From the NCBI GenBank assembly GCA_030147525.1, contig JASBVF010000003.1, positions 1 to 64,000 of the forward strand: a DNA stretch of 64,000 nucleotides, given 5' to 3'. The position numbers and the translations under genes were made by a program. Of this stretch, positions 33,317-40,751 are shown piece by piece; within the stretch, counting starts at the first letter, position 1; every line of letters begins with the position of its first letter. The DNA comes from Bacteroidota bacterium (lineage in GTDB: Bacteria > Bacteroidota > Bacteroidia > Chitinophagales > Saprospiraceae). The notes under the pieces were generated by a model, which saw nothing but the letters and a program-made list of their open reading frames with translations, was not told the origin of the DNA and ran no database searches.

Positions 33317-33578
33317 GCTTCCCATATGACGTGGACGGATCCCTAAAGGGAAACAAACGAGGCGTGGACAGTTCCCGCCAAGGGATGAAAACGAGGCTTC
33401 CCTTATGACGTGGACGGATCCCTAAAGGGAAACAAACGAGGTGTGGACAGTTCCCGCCAAGGGATGAAAACGAGGCTTCACTCATGACGTGGACGGATCC
33501 CTAAAGGGAAACAAACGTGGCCTGGACGCCTGCCTGGATGACCCGGTCTGACAGGGTTCCCGCCGAGGGATGAAAAGG
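33317..33578. repeat. GTGGACGG repeat array between wlbC and cysN
   Basis: About six units alternate between two variants, TGACGTGGACGGATCCCTAA-type and GTGGACAGTTCCCGCCAAGG-type, in one orientation, three and three, in a higher-order period of about 74 bp. This is the longest array in the window. It covers most of the 322-bp gap; the rest (33579-33621) is short low-complexity sequence, and no gene is seen. Confidence 0.88.
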
Positions 33579-33621
33579 GTAGCGGGAACGAACAATAAAC
33601 AACCAACAACGATCAACGAAA

Positions 33622-34872
33622 CTATCCAATAACCATCCCCGCCCCGACGGTTTCGTTGGTGCCTTCGTCGATCAGGATGACGCTGCCGGTGATGCGGTTT
33701 TTGCGGTAGGCATCAACGAACAGGGGTTTGGTGGTTCGTATGGTGATCCTGGCGATATCGTTCATGCCGACGGACTTGTCTTCGAGGTTACGGTGCAGGG
33801 TATTGACGTCCATTTTGTACTGGATGTCTTTTACCAGGCAGCGGACGTTTTGGGTCGTGTGCTGGATGGCATATTTACCCCGTTGTTGCAGGGGCTTATC
33901 GTTGAACCAGCAGACCATGAGGTCGAGGTCCTGGGTGACTTCGGGGTGGTTGTTTTCCCTCACGATCATGTCGCCCCGGCTCAGATCGAGGTCATCGTTC
34001 AACAGTAAGGTGACGGACATGGGGGGGAAGGCTTCTTCGATCTCGCCGTCAGCCGTATCGATCTTTGCGATGGTGGAGGTGAAACCCGAAGGCAGCAACA
34101 TTACCCGGTCACCTTTTTTCATCACACCCCCTGCCACTCGGCCTGCATACCCCCTGTAATCGTGGTAGTCGTCATTGTAAGGACGCACTACATATTGAAC
34201 AGGGAAACGGGTATCAATAAAATTATGATCGCTTCCGATGTGCACATTCTCCAGGTAATAAAGTAGGGTAGAGCCTTCATACCAGGGCATGTTGGCGGAG
34301 CGTTCCACCACATTGTCGCCCTTTAGGGCTGAGATGGGAATGAAGGAAATGTCGTGCACATCCAGTTTGGAAGCAAAACGTTCAAAGTCTTCTTTGATGG
34401 TTTCGTAAACTTCCTGCTTGTAATCCACCAGGTCCATTTTATTGATACAAATGACCAGGTGCGGAATCTGCAGCAGGGAGGAAATGATGGAATGACGCCG
34501 GGTCTGTTCGATCACACCATTGCGGGCGTCCACCAGAATAAGTGCCACATTGGCTGTCGAAGCGCCGGTAACCATATTTCTTGTATACTGAATATGACCG
34601 GGCGTATCGGCAATGATAAACTTTCTTCTGGGCGTCGCAAAGTAGCGGTAAGCCACGTCGATGGTGATGCCCTGTTCCCGTTCGGCTTTCAGGCCGTCGG
34701 TTAATAGTGCCAGGTTGACTCCTTCTTCTCCTCTCCGCTCTGAGGCGGTTTTTACGGCTTCGTACTGGTCTTCGAAAATGGATTTCGAATCGTACAACAG
34801 CCGTCCGATGAGGGTGCTTTTCCCGTCATCGACTGAGCCTGCGGTGGAGAATCGGAGTAACTCTGAAGTCAT
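33622..34872 (-). CDS. cysN: Sulfate adenylyltransferase subunit 1 (GTPase)
   Basis: A 416-residue translation-factor-like GTPase. G1 is GSVDDGKSTLIGRLL, G3 is DTPGHIQYTRNM, G4 is NKMD (about residue 130) and the switch region has REQGITIDVAYRYF. The beta-barrel domains follow to the end. With CysD it makes adenosine 5-prime-phosphosulfate from ATP and sulfate, GTP hydrolysis driving the reaction. No CysC domain is fused at its C-terminus (the fused CysN/NodQ forms are over 600 residues), which fits the separate cysC at 36.3 kb. A nuclease-fold gene cassette separates it from cysD. Confidence 0.95.
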   Translation of the reverse strand: MTSELLRFSTAGSVDDGKSTLIGRLLYDSKSIFEDQYEAVKTASERRGEEGVNLALLTDGLKAEREQGITIDVAYRYFATPRRKFIIADTPGHIQYTRNMVTGASTANVALILVDARNGVIEQTRRHSIISSLLQIPHLVICINKMDLVDYKQEVYETIKEDFERFASKLDVHDISFIPISALKGDNVVERSANMPWYEGSTLLYYLENVHIGSDHNFIDTRFPVQYVVRPYNDDYHDYRGYAGRVAGGVMKKGDRVMLLPSGFTSTIAKIDTADGEIEEAFPPMSVTLLLNDDLDLSRGDMIVRENNHPEVTQDLDLMVCWFNDKPLQQRGKYAIQHTTQNVRCLVKDIQYKMDVNTLHRNLEDKSVGMNDIARITIRTTKPLFVDAYRKNRITGSVILIDEGTNETVGAGMVIG

Positions 34873-34889
34873 TTATTGTTGCTTTTTTT

Positions 34890-34924
34890 GGACACTGATT
34901 GCACTGATTTCACGGATTTTATTA
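34890..34924. repeat. Left inverted repeat of the GxxExxY cassette
   Basis: Reads GGACACTGATTGCACTGATT then TCACGGATTTTATT. It corresponds, inverted and with mismatches, to 35330-35367 on the other side of the GxxExxY gene, and belongs to the repeat family seen at 27357-27510. It lies 18 bp upstream of the cysN ATG. Confidence 0.8.
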
Positions 34925-34943
34925 AGAAGAAGTGAAATCGTAT

Positions 34944-35318
34944 TTATCGGATAACCCGTTTATGTTGAAAAGATCGGGCTCCAAAGTTCAGGATGAGAGA
35001 AAGTTTGGATTGGGCAATTGAAATATAGTTTAAGGCCTGTTTTACATGATCTTCCACTATACCACTACATGCTTTTACTTCAAGGATAATTTGGTCAAAA
35101 ACTACAAAATCTGCATAAAAATCATGAGGTAGTATGATGTCTTTATAATGGACGTCATAGCGCTTTTCTCGTTCAAAGGGGATGTCGTGAAGATTGAATT
35201 CGTATTCCATGGCATCCTTGTAAACGATCTCTTTTAACCCAGGTCCTAAAATATTATGGATTTCCATACAGATTCCGATAACAGAATAAGTTTCCCTTTC
35301 AAATAATAAACTGCTCAT
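34944..35318 (-). CDS. GxxExxY-family protein (PD-(D/E)XK nuclease-like fold)
   Basis: A 124-residue protein with the family motif GPGLKEIVYKDAMEYEF (about residues 26-42, the Gly-x-x-Glu-x-x-Tyr core), an N-terminal SVIGICMEIHNILG helix, and the PD-(D/E)XK-like core YADFVVFDQIILEVKA (about 70-85), where Asp and the Glu-x-Lys are properly spaced. The family is widespread and often multicopy in Bacteroidota with no established biochemical role; a nuclease activity is inferred from fold motifs. It sits between cysD and cysN, bounded by inverted copies of a CACTGATT/CACGGATT repeat, so it looks like an inserted cassette rather than a sulfate-assimilation gene. Confidence 0.88.
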   Translation of the reverse strand: MSSLLFERETYSVIGICMEIHNILGPGLKEIVYKDAMEYEFNLHDIPFEREKRYDVHYKDIILPHDFYADFVVFDQIILEVKACSGIVEDHVKQALNYISIAQSKLSLILNFGARSFQHKRVIR

Positions 35319-35329
35319 TTTGAATTAAA

Positions 35330-35367
35330 TAAAAGGAAATCTGTGAAATCTGTGTACATCCGTGTCT
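35330..35367. repeat. Right inverted repeat of the GxxExxY cassette
   Basis: Reads AAAAGGAAATCTGTGAAATC then TGTGTACATCCGTGTCTA. Its complement (GACACGGATGTACACAGATT, TCACAGATTTCC) aligns with 34890-34924 over about 34 bp with several mismatches. It begins at the cysD stop codon (35366-35368), so the stop forms the cassette edge. Confidence 0.8.
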
Positions 35368-36268
35368 AGAAATACCCATCCTTCTTCCGATCCTCCATCG
35401 CTGTTTCGGAGCGCTTGTCGTCCGTGCGGCCGCCACGTTCGGTTTTGCGGCTGGCAGCGACTTCTTCGATGATTTCTTCGATGGAGGAGGCACTGGATTC
35501 CCAGACGCCGGTGCAAGTCACATCGCCGATGGTGCGGCAGCGGACCGTCATTTCAACAACTTTTTCTTCCGGGCGTTTGGGGATGAACTCGGAGTCGGCC
35601 AGGAGAATGCCGTCCCGGTGAAACACTTTTCGCTGATGGGCGAAATAGAGGCTTGGCAGCGGTACATTCTCTTCAGCGAGGTATTGCCACACGTCCAGTT
35701 CCGTCCAGTTGCTGATGGGAAAAATGCGGAAGTGCTCACCAAATTGTTTACGACCATTGAAAAGATTCCAGAGTTCCGGACGCTGATTTTTAGGGTCCCA
35801 TTGGCCAAATTCATCCCGGTGGCTGAAAAAGCGCTCTTTGGCACGGGCTTTTTCTTCATCCCTGCGGGCGCCGCCGATGGCAGCATCGAATTTTCCGTTT
35901 TCCAGTTCCTCCAGGAGTACGGCAGTCTGTAGAAAGTTTCGGCTGGCGTTGTATCCTTTTTCCTCCGTCACTTTGCCTTTATCAATGGCATCCTGGACAG
36001 ATCCCACCAACAATTTTGCATTCAAGTCTGCTACCCAATTGTCCCGGTATTCAATGGTCTCGGCAAAATTGTGCCCCGTATCGATGTGGAGCAAGGGAAA
36101 AGGGATTCGGGCCGGATAAAAGGCCTTTTTGGCTAAATAAGAAACTAATATGGAGTCTTTTCCGCCGGAAAACAGCAAAACAGGATTTTCAAACTGCGCT
36201 GCCACTTCCCGAAGGATGAAGATGGATTCTGCTTCAAGTTCTTTTAAATGGCTGAGTTGATAATTCAT
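35366..36268 (-). CDS. cysD: Sulfate adenylyltransferase subunit 2
   Basis: A 300-residue PP-loop ATP pyrophosphatase. LLFSGGKDSILVSYLAKKAF (about residue 31) is the PP-loop; HIDTGHNFAETIEYRD, GARRDEEKARAKER and GQWDPKNQRPELW are the conserved CysD blocks; it ends in the typical RKKDGYF. It adenylylates sulfate in complex with CysN. Length is normal and the C-terminus complete, so the adjacent cassette did not damage it. Located inside a polysaccharide locus without reduction genes, it probably serves polymer sulfation. Confidence 0.95.
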   Translation of the reverse strand: MNYQLSHLKELEAESIFILREVAAQFENPVLLFSGGKDSILVSYLAKKAFYPARIPFPLLHIDTGHNFAETIEYRDNWVADLNAKLLVGSVQDAIDKGKVTEEKGYNASRNFLQTAVLLEELENGKFDAAIGGARRDEEKARAKERFFSHRDEFGQWDPKNQRPELWNLFNGRKQFGEHFRIFPISNWTELDVWQYLAEENVPLPSLYFAHQRKVFHRDGILLADSEFIPKRPEEKVVEMTVRCRTIGDVTCTGVWESSASSIEEIIEEVAASRKTERGGRTDDKRSETAMEDRKKDGYF

Positions 36269-36318
36269 TCTTATAGTAGGCCTGTAGGCAGTAGGCGAGT
36301 AAGCCTGTAAAAGACTCG

Positions 36319-37266
36319 CTAACTGCGAATGTGTGGTTGCAGGTAGTTAAAAAGTTTTTCTACGGATGTTTCAAGGGGTTCTTCAGCCGTATTCAATTCC
36401 AGGGCCGGATGTTCCGGCGCTTCGTAGGGAGAATCGATGCCGGTGAATTCCTTTATTTCTCCTTTCCGGGCTTTTTGATACAGCCCTTTTACGTCACGCT
36501 CTTCGCAAACTTCCAACGGGGCGTTGACGTATACTTCTATAAAATCTTCTGCTCCAATGATATCTTTGGCGTATTGCCGTATCTCCCGGGTCGGACTGAT
36601 AAAGGTGCAAATGGTAACAACGCCGCTGTGGCAATACAATTTGGCGACTTCGGCAATCCGGCGGATATTTTCCTGACGATCTTCCAGGCTGAATCCAAGA
36701 TTGGAATTGATGCCGCTTCTGATATTATCTCCATCCAGCATTTGGGCGAAGTAGCCGTTTTCCATCAGTTTGCGTTCGAGCGCATGCCCGATGGTGCTTT
36801 TACCGGAACCCGAAAGGCCGGTAAGCCAGATGACCTTGCTTTTTTGCCGGAGGAATTGTTGCCGTTCATCCCGGCTGAGCATTTGGTCGAAGGTGGGGTG
36901 GATGTGGGTGGGTGTTTGTGGGGTTTGATTTGTTTGAAGGGTTTGAATGGTTTGATGGGTTTGAGGAGTTTGATTTGTTTGATGGGTTTGATGGGTTTGA
37001 CGGGGTTTGCCCCATTTTACACGCTGCCAGATGCGTTCGTGGAAGTAGTAGAGGAATATTTTGGTGAAAACTTCGATACCTCCGATGGATAAGGCTTTCA
37101 GAGGACTCCCGGTAACCAGCCATGCGATGGCGGTTGTGTCCAAAGTTCCCAATACCCGCCACGAAACACCTTTTGCTATACTTCTGGAATGAGATTCTTT
37201 CAAGGCAATGAGAGAATGTGGGAATTTAGAATGAGAGAATGAAAGGATGATCAAAACTTTGGGCAC
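36319..37266 (-). CDS. cysC: DUF2061-APS kinase fusion with repeat-encoded linker
   Basis: A 315-residue fusion. Residues about 28-85 (SIAKGVSWRVLGTLDTTAIAW, IGGIEVFTKIFLYYFHERIW) form a DUF2061 membrane domain. A 40-residue linker of QTHQTNQT-like triplets follows (about 87-125). Residues 135-315 are APS kinase: P-loop GLSGSGKSTIGHAL, LDGDNIRSGINSNLGF, CTFISPTREIR and GLYQKARKGEIKEFTG. It phosphorylates APS to PAPS, the sulfuryl donor. The start shown is GTG at 37266; its first 25 residues are partly encoded by GAGAATG-type repeat DNA, so TTG at 37203, just before KESHSRS, may be the real start. Confidence 0.88.
   Translation of the reverse strand: MPKVLIILSFSHSKFPHSLIALKESHSRSIAKGVSWRVLGTLDTTAIAWLVTGSPLKALSIGGIEVFTKIFLYYFHERIWQRVKWGKPRQTHQTHQTNQTPQTHQTIQTLQTNQTPQTPTHIHPTFDQMLSRDERQQFLRQKSKVIWLTGLSGSGKSTIGHALERKLMENGYFAQMLDGDNIRSGINSNLGFSLEDRQENIRRIAEVAKLYCHSGVVTICTFISPTREIRQYAKDIIGAEDFIEVYVNAPLEVCEERDVKGLYQKARKGEIKEFTGIDSPYEAPEHPALELNTAEEPLETSVEKLFNYLQPHIRS
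36914..37008. repeat. Degenerate 9-bp GGGTTTGAT repeats coding the CysC linker
   Basis: About ten degenerate units of GGGTTTGAT/TGTTTGAAG encode Q-T-H/N/P triplets on the minus strand. The period is a multiple of three, so length changes keep CysC in frame. The same word appears outside genes at 27834-27886 and at 37268-37310. Confidence 0.88.
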
Positions 37267-37481
37267 GAATCAAACCCCTCAAACAATTCAAACTCATCAA
37301 ACCACTCTGAATGCAAACAAGGCTTCGCCGCTCATAGGTCGCAAGGCCCCTATCAGAAATAAAAAATACCCGCAAAAAGCCCGGCCCGAAGGCTGGACTG
37401 AAAAATGAAATGCCATATCTGGCTATAGGCCTTTGGTTCGTATGGCCTTTGGCTACCGGCTTTTATTCACCGGTCACCGTA

Positions 37482-38030
37482 TTATTCAATTTTCTTCAAC
37501 AGCGTGGCATCGACGCTCATTTTCAGCGTGTAGCCGACTGTTTCCAATTCTACCAACATGTGTTTTTTGCCTTGTTTTTCCACCAATCGGCCACGGAGGC
37601 CGGTGAGTTTTCCGCCGACCACTTCAACAGCGTCTCCTTCCTGAAAACGGCCGGGTTCGGCTTCTACGTCGATCCCTTCACCCACGACCCGCCGGAGGAT
37701 ATTGATCTCCTCATCCGGTATGGACAACAGGTTTCTGGCAAACCGCAAAAACTTGACGACATTTTCCGTTTCCAGTACCCTTACATAATCGTCGTTGGTA
37801 ATCCTGACAAAAATGTAACAGCTGATCAGCGGGATGTCGTGCCGTTTTATCTTCCGGGTATATTGCCGGACGACCGTTTGCAAAGGCAAATAATTTTCAA
37901 TGTTCTTACTATCCAAAAGCCGCTTTACGACTTTTTCACTTTTATACCTGGTGTAAACTGCAAACCAGCGTGGTTCAGTGGGATGTAAATGATTTTCGTA
38001 ATCCTTCTCACTTTTTTGCAGTCCATTCAT
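37482..38030 (-). CDS. UpxY/RfaH-type NusG-like antiterminator
   Basis: A 182-residue NusG paralogue. The NGN domain (about 20-118) starts PRWFAVYTRYKSEKVVKRLL and has NYLPLQTVVRQYTRKIKRHD and PLISCYIFVRI. The C-terminal KOW region (about 128-165) has GDAVEVVGGKLTGLRGRLVE. Proteins of this type in Bacteroidota sit at the start of capsule operons and let RNA polymerase read through the long operon. Its position, upstream of cysC and more than 35 kb of same-strand polysaccharide genes, fits that role. Short ATTCTCTC repeats lie just upstream (38088-38106). Its recruitment site could not be identified. Confidence 0.9.
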   Translation of the reverse strand: MNGLQKSEKDYENHLHPTEPRWFAVYTRYKSEKVVKRLLDSKNIENYLPLQTVVRQYTRKIKRHDIPLISCYIFVRITNDDYVRVLETENVVKFLRFARNLLSIPDEEINILRRVVGEGIDVEAEPGRFQEGDAVEVVGGKLTGLRGRLVEKQGKKHMLVELETVGYTLKMSVDATLLKKIE

Positions 38031-38106
38031 ACTCAGTTAGTTGAGCCGAAAATTTTATCAGGTCTATTTTTTATGTTATTCAACATTCTCTCATTCTCTC
38101 ATTCTC

Positions 38107-39405
38107 TCAAAGCCTCCAATAAGCCAATCCGTTCTGCTGAACAGTAGCCGGTTGGAATACTCCTTTGAGGTCCATTAAAATCGGATCACTATTCATCAGG
38201 GATTTGAAACGAGCCATGTCGTAATCCATGTACTCTTTGTGATTGACTGCAACGATCACGGCATCGTAATCGCCGGATGGTGCATCGAGTAGAGACAGAC
38301 CGTACTCATGTGCAAATTCATTTGGCGATGCATAAGGATCGACCATATGAACATTGATTGAGTATTGCATCAGCTCCCTGACCAGGTCAGCTACTTTGGA
38401 ATTGCGGATGTCAGAGACGTTTTCCTTGAAGGTGACTCCCATGACCAGTACACGAGATTCCTGAGGTGATTTGCCTCTTTTGATCAACTTCTGCACCAGG
38501 CGCTTGGCGATATGCCCGGGCATACCATCGTTAACGGACCGGCCGCTGAGTATCACTTTGGGTTCGTAACCCAGTTTTCTGGACTTGTGTACGAGATAAT
38601 ACGGATCCACGCCGATGCAGTGTCCACCGACCAGGCCGGGAACGAACTTTAGGAAGTTCCACTTCGTACCGGCCGCTTCCAATACTTCCTTGGTATCAAT
38701 GCCCATCATATCGAAAATCATGGACAATTCGTTCATCAGGGAAATATTGATATCACGCTGAGTATTTTCAATGACTTTGGCTGCCTCCGCTACCCGGATG
38801 GTCGAGGCTTTATAGATGCCGGCTTCAATGATGGAGCCGTAAATATCAGCGATTTCTTCGAGCGCTTCCTCGTCGTTTCCTGATACGATCTTCAGGATTT
38901 TAGTCAGGGTGTGCTCTTTATCGCCCGGGTTGATGCGCTCAGGGGAATAGCCCAGTTTGAAATCCTTACCGAGTTTTAATCCGGAAAGCTCCTCTAAAAT
39001 CGGAAGGCAGTCTTCTTCCGTACAGCCGGGATAAACTGTGGATTCATAGACGACATAGTCTCCTTTTTTCAAAATTTTTCCAACGGTCTTGGATGCGCTC
39101 AGCACAGGTTTGAGATCCGGGACTTTTGCGTCGTCCACCGGGGTGGGAACTGCCACAATGTGGAAGTGGGCTTCTTTCAGGTCGTCAGGGTTGGAAGTAA
39201 AATGAATATCGCAGCCTTCAAATTCTTCAGATTCCAATTCTTTTGAAGGATCAATGCCTTTTTTCATCAACTCGACTCTTGCCTCGTTGATGTCGAAACC
39301 GATGACCTTGAATTTCCTGGCAAAAACCAAAGCGAGCGGAAGGCCTACATAGCCTAATCCGATCACGGATATTTTTTTCTTCTTGTCAGTCAGTTCTTTA
39401 AACAT
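38107..39405 (-). CDS. UDP-N-acetylhexosamine 6-dehydrogenase (WbpA/WbpO/TviB family)
   Basis: A 432-residue nucleotide-sugar dehydrogenase. VIGLGYVGLPLALVFARKF is the NAD motif; YESTVYPGCTEEDCLPILEE and GYSPERINPGDKEHTLTKI are typical of the UDP-HexNAc group rather than UDP-glucose Ugd; FVPGLVGGHCIGVDPYYLVH holds the catalytic Cys (about 262). It oxidises C6 twice to the uronate using NAD. With WlbA, WlbC and WlbB in this locus, UDP-GlcNAc is the most likely substrate, giving UDP-GlcNAcA. A UDP-GalNAc specificity (TviB/WbpO) cannot be excluded by eye. Confidence 0.88.
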   Translation of the reverse strand: MFKELTDKKKKISVIGLGYVGLPLALVFARKFKVIGFDINEARVELMKKGIDPSKELESEEFEGCDIHFTSNPDDLKEAHFHIVAVPTPVDDAKVPDLKPVLSASKTVGKILKKGDYVVYESTVYPGCTEEDCLPILEELSGLKLGKDFKLGYSPERINPGDKEHTLTKILKIVSGNDEEALEEIADIYGSIIEAGIYKASTIRVAEAAKVIENTQRDINISLMNELSMIFDMMGIDTKEVLEAAGTKWNFLKFVPGLVGGHCIGVDPYYLVHKSRKLGYEPKVILSGRSVNDGMPGHIAKRLVQKLIKRGKSPQESRVLVMGVTFKENVSDIRNSKVADLVRELMQYSINVHMVDPYASPNEFAHEYGLSLLDAPSGDYDAVIVAVNHKEYMDYDMARFKSLMNSDPILMDLKGVFQPATVQQNGLAYWRL

Positions 39406-39475
39406 TTTCCTTTGAGTTTGGGTGCCTGAATTTCAGGGTGTTAAATTGTTTCTGTGGTTTGCGGGGTTCTATTTA

Positions 39476-40675
39476 TTATCTATCCATTCGCTGCAATGCT
39501 TTTTTCGCAATCGTCTTTCCAATGGAAAGGGAAGACGTAGCTGCCGGTGAAGGCGCATTGATCACGTGGATCATTTTTTCGTTTTCGATGAAATAAAAAT
39601 CATCTACCAGGTTGCCCTTTTTATCAACTGCCTGTGCCCGGACACCGGAACCGCCCCGCTCGAGATCGTCATAGCCGACTTCGGGGACGAGGTGCTGCAA
39701 AGCTTTGACGAAGGCTCGCTTAGAGAATGAACGATGTAATTCATCCAGCTCAACCCGCCAATATTTGGCAGCCAGCCTGCGCAGCCCGGCAAAAGTGAGT
39801 ATTTCAGCCAACTCGCCAGGATGAATGTCCCAGCGGCTGTAACCTTCCCTTCTGAAAGCCAGGACGGCATTGGGTCCCGCTTCGATTCCGCCTTCTATCA
39901 TGCGGGTGTAATGAACACCCAGAAATGGGAAATCAGGATTAGGAACCGGATAAATCAGGTTGCGAACGAGGTGCTGTTTTTCTTTGGACAACACATAATA
40001 TTCGCCCCGGAAGGGGAGGACCTGAACATCCAACCGTTGGCCGGCCATGGTTGCAATTTTATCTGCATACAAGCCTGCGCAGTTGATCAGTAACCTGGTT
40101 TTTATTTCAATGTGAGGAGTTGTGACGATGACATCTTTCGGCTGTGACTGAATGTCCAGGACGGCTTCTCCCAAAATGAGTTCGCCACCGTTGGCCGTCA
40201 TCAACTCCCTGTATTTTTCCGCTACACTTTTGTAGCTGATAATGCCTGCCTGCGGAACCCAAATGGCTTCGATGCCGGCGGCATGTGGTTCTATTTCTTT
40301 CAAGGCTTCAGGGCCGATTTTTTCGATGCCCTTCAATCCGTTTGCAATTCCACGCTGAAAAATCCGGTCGAGCATTCCTCTCTCTTCGCTGCGGGTGGCA
40401 ACGATCACCTTTCCGCAAACCTCGTGCGGAATACCGTGCTCCTTGCAGAAGATCAACAGCGCTTCGTATCCTTCCCGACAGTTCAGTGCTTTCAAACTTC
40501 CGGGTTGGTAGTAAATTCCCGAATGAATGACCCCGCTGTTGTGACTGCTCTGATGCGCTGCGACCGTATTTTCCTTGTCGACCACGGCTACTTTTAACCC
40601 CGGTTTTTCTTCCAGCAGGCGCCAGGCCGTTGCCAGCCCCACAATTCCTGCTCCTATAATGGTAACATCGTACAT
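39476..40675 (-). CDS. lhgO: L-2-hydroxyglutarate oxidase/dehydrogenase
   Basis: A 399-residue DAO-family flavoprotein. VTIIGAGIVGLATAWRLLEE is the FAD motif; AAHQSSHNSGVIHSGIYYQP is the LhgO signature with the His ligand region; EHGIPHEVCGKVIVAT and PFRGEYYVLS follow; the C-terminus has INAPSPAATSSLSIGKTIA. It oxidises L-2-hydroxyglutarate to 2-oxoglutarate, passing electrons to the membrane quinone pool. It is the gene next to the UDP-HexNAc dehydrogenase, same strand, 70 bp apart. Its presence in a locus with WlbA and WlbC, which exchange 2-oxoglutarate and 2-hydroxyglutarate, suggests a recycling role. Confidence 0.93.
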   Translation of the reverse strand: MYDVTIIGAGIVGLATAWRLLEEKPGLKVAVVDKENTVAAHQSSHNSGVIHSGIYYQPGSLKALNCREGYEALLIFCKEHGIPHEVCGKVIVATRSEERGMLDRIFQRGIANGLKGIEKIGPEALKEIEPHAAGIEAIWVPQAGIISYKSVAEKYRELMTANGGELILGEAVLDIQSQPKDVIVTTPHIEIKTRLLINCAGLYADKIATMAGQRLDVQVLPFRGEYYVLSKEKQHLVRNLIYPVPNPDFPFLGVHYTRMIEGGIEAGPNAVLAFRREGYSRWDIHPGELAEILTFAGLRRLAAKYWRVELDELHRSFSKRAFVKALQHLVPEVGYDDLERGGSGVRAQAVDKKGNLVDDFYFIENEKMIHVINAPSPAATSSLSIGKTIAKKALQRMDR

Positions 40676-40704
40676 TTTTTATTTAGCAGTTACCAGTTAG
40701 TTTT

Positions 40705-40743
40705 CATCCCCCATCCCTCATCCCTCATCCCTCATCCCTCATC
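40705..40743. repeat. 7-bp tandem repeat CATCCCT
   Basis: Four perfect CATCCCT copies (40712-40739) with degenerate units on both sides lie between the regulator gene and lhgO. The same word also ends the spacer next to wza (about 25975-25990). No coding role is seen. Confidence 0.9.
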
Positions 40744-40751
40744 TCTGTTAA

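Noticed and set aside
33300-33485. Longer N-terminus for WlbC (62 additional residues)
   Set aside because: The extension merely translates GTGGACGG repeat DNA; the conserved N-terminus begins at ATG 33299.
29886-33578. Integron-like cassette array, with the palindromic repeats acting as attC sites
   Set aside because: There is no integrase, no attC core GTTRRRY/RYYYAAC pairs, and repeats occur as multi-copy arrays in both orientations rather than one site per gene.
36331-37092. 253-residue plus-strand frame opposite cysC
   Set aside because: It is antisense to a clear APS kinase with all motifs; it has no domain of its own.
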